From DASVSE01 sp036399715 (GTDB lineage Bacteria > Bacteroidota > Rhodothermia > Rhodothermales > Rubricoccaceae): DNA of 13,939 nucleotides. The notes under the pieces were generated by a model. The model was not told the origin of the DNA. It did no database searches and saw only the letters and a list, made by a program, of their open reading frames with translations. The DNA is taken from the NCBI GenBank assembly GCA_036399715.1, contig DASWMO010000003.1, forward strand, positions 1 to 13,939, given 5' to 3'. Positions 13,658 to 13,939 of this stretch are shown here, piece by piece (the first letter of the stretch is position 1; each line of letters opens with the position of its first letter). The position numbers and the translations under genes are program-made.

Positions 13658-13939
13658 CCGTTCTCGCCCTGACCCGCTACGGCACCCTCGGCGCCAGCAG
13701 CCGCGTCCGGTTCGGCCAGTTCGTCCCTGCCCTCGCCGAGGCCGGCGTCCGCGTCGCCGTCGCGCCCCTGCTCGACGACGACTACGTCCGCCTCGTCAAC
13801 GCTGGCCGGCGGCCCCGGATGGCCGCCATCGTGGCCGCCTACGGGCGCCGCCTCGTCCGTCTCGTCGCGTCCCACCGGCCCGACGTGATCTGGCTCGAAA
13901 AGGAGCTGTTCCCGTTTGCCCCGGGCCTCGTCGAGCGCG
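13654..13939 (+). CDS. GT-B glycosyltransferase, N-terminal fragment (3' end outside window)
   Basis: An ATG overlapping the previous stop (ATGA) opens a frame that runs off the window edge after 95 codons. It begins MTVLALTRYGTLGASSRVRF, then has VAPLLDDDYVRL and HRPDVIWLEKELFPF. The T-R-Y-G-x-L-G-A-S-S-R-x-R opening and the later L-E-K-E-L-x-P motif are characteristic of the N-terminal domain of GT4-like transferases in capsule loci. Only the acceptor-side domain is visible, so the assignment rests on this signature, the gene's place directly behind another GT-B gene, and continuous GC-rich codon use. Confidence 0.75.
   Translation, partial: MTVLALTRYGTLGASSRVRFGQFVPALAEAGVRVAVAPLLDDDYVRLVNAGRRPRMAAIVAAYGRRLVRLVASHRPDVIWLEKELFPFAPGLVER

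Overview
This window is a slice of a surface-polysaccharide (O-antigen, capsule or exopolysaccharide) biosynthesis locus from a high-GC bacterium. All 14 genes I can support are on the + strand. Most neighbours touch or overlap by 1 to 8 nt (GTGA, ATGA, TGATG), as expected of one long, translationally coupled operon. The background is about 70% GC with strong G/C bias at third codon positions. Starts that lie in gaps (490, 1618, 5760, 7250) have pyrimidine-rich leaders and no clear Shine-Dalgarno sequence. That pattern fits the Bacteroidota/Rhodothermota side of the tree, for example a Rubrivirga- or Rubricoccus-like marine Rhodothermota, but this placement is an inference and not secure.

Layout. 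(1) 1-462 is the C-terminal part of a DegT/DnrJ-family sugar aminotransferase. (2) 490-5668 is a nucleotide-sugar module: rmlB, rmlA, a left-handed beta-helix N-acetyltransferase (FdtC/QdtC type), a WecD-like GNAT acyltransferase, an FdtA/QdtA-type cupin ketoisomerase and a second DegT aminotransferase (FdtB/QdtB type). No rmlC or rmlD is present, so the expected product is a dTDP-3-acetamido-3,6-dideoxyhexose (Fuc3NAc or Qui3NAc) and not rhamnose. (3) 5760-8988 is a Wzx-type flippase, an FkbM methyltransferase and a GT2 glycosyltransferase. (4) 8981-11472 is a second Wzx-type flippase and a second GT2. (5) 11469-13939 is a third GT2, a GT4 and the start of another GT-B glycosyltransferase cut by the window edge. 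No polymerase (Wzy) or priming transferase is visible.

Working model: RmlA makes dTDP-glucose, RmlB makes the 4-keto-6-deoxy sugar, the FdtA/QdtA homologue moves the keto group to C3, the second DegT enzyme aminates C3, and one or both acyltransferases acylate the amine. The glycosyltransferases build an oligosaccharide on a lipid carrier, FkbM may O-methylate it, and a flippase exports it.

The most unusual feature is genetic mosaicism. Base composition changes abruptly inside genes: at about 2625 in the first acetyltransferase, at about 8930 in the 3' tail of the first GT2, and above all at 11011-11150. There about 140 bp at 25% GC sits in frame within the second GT2 and encodes its acidic D-E segment and downstream region. 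I found no RNA genes, CRISPR arrays, insertion sequences or convincing terminators.
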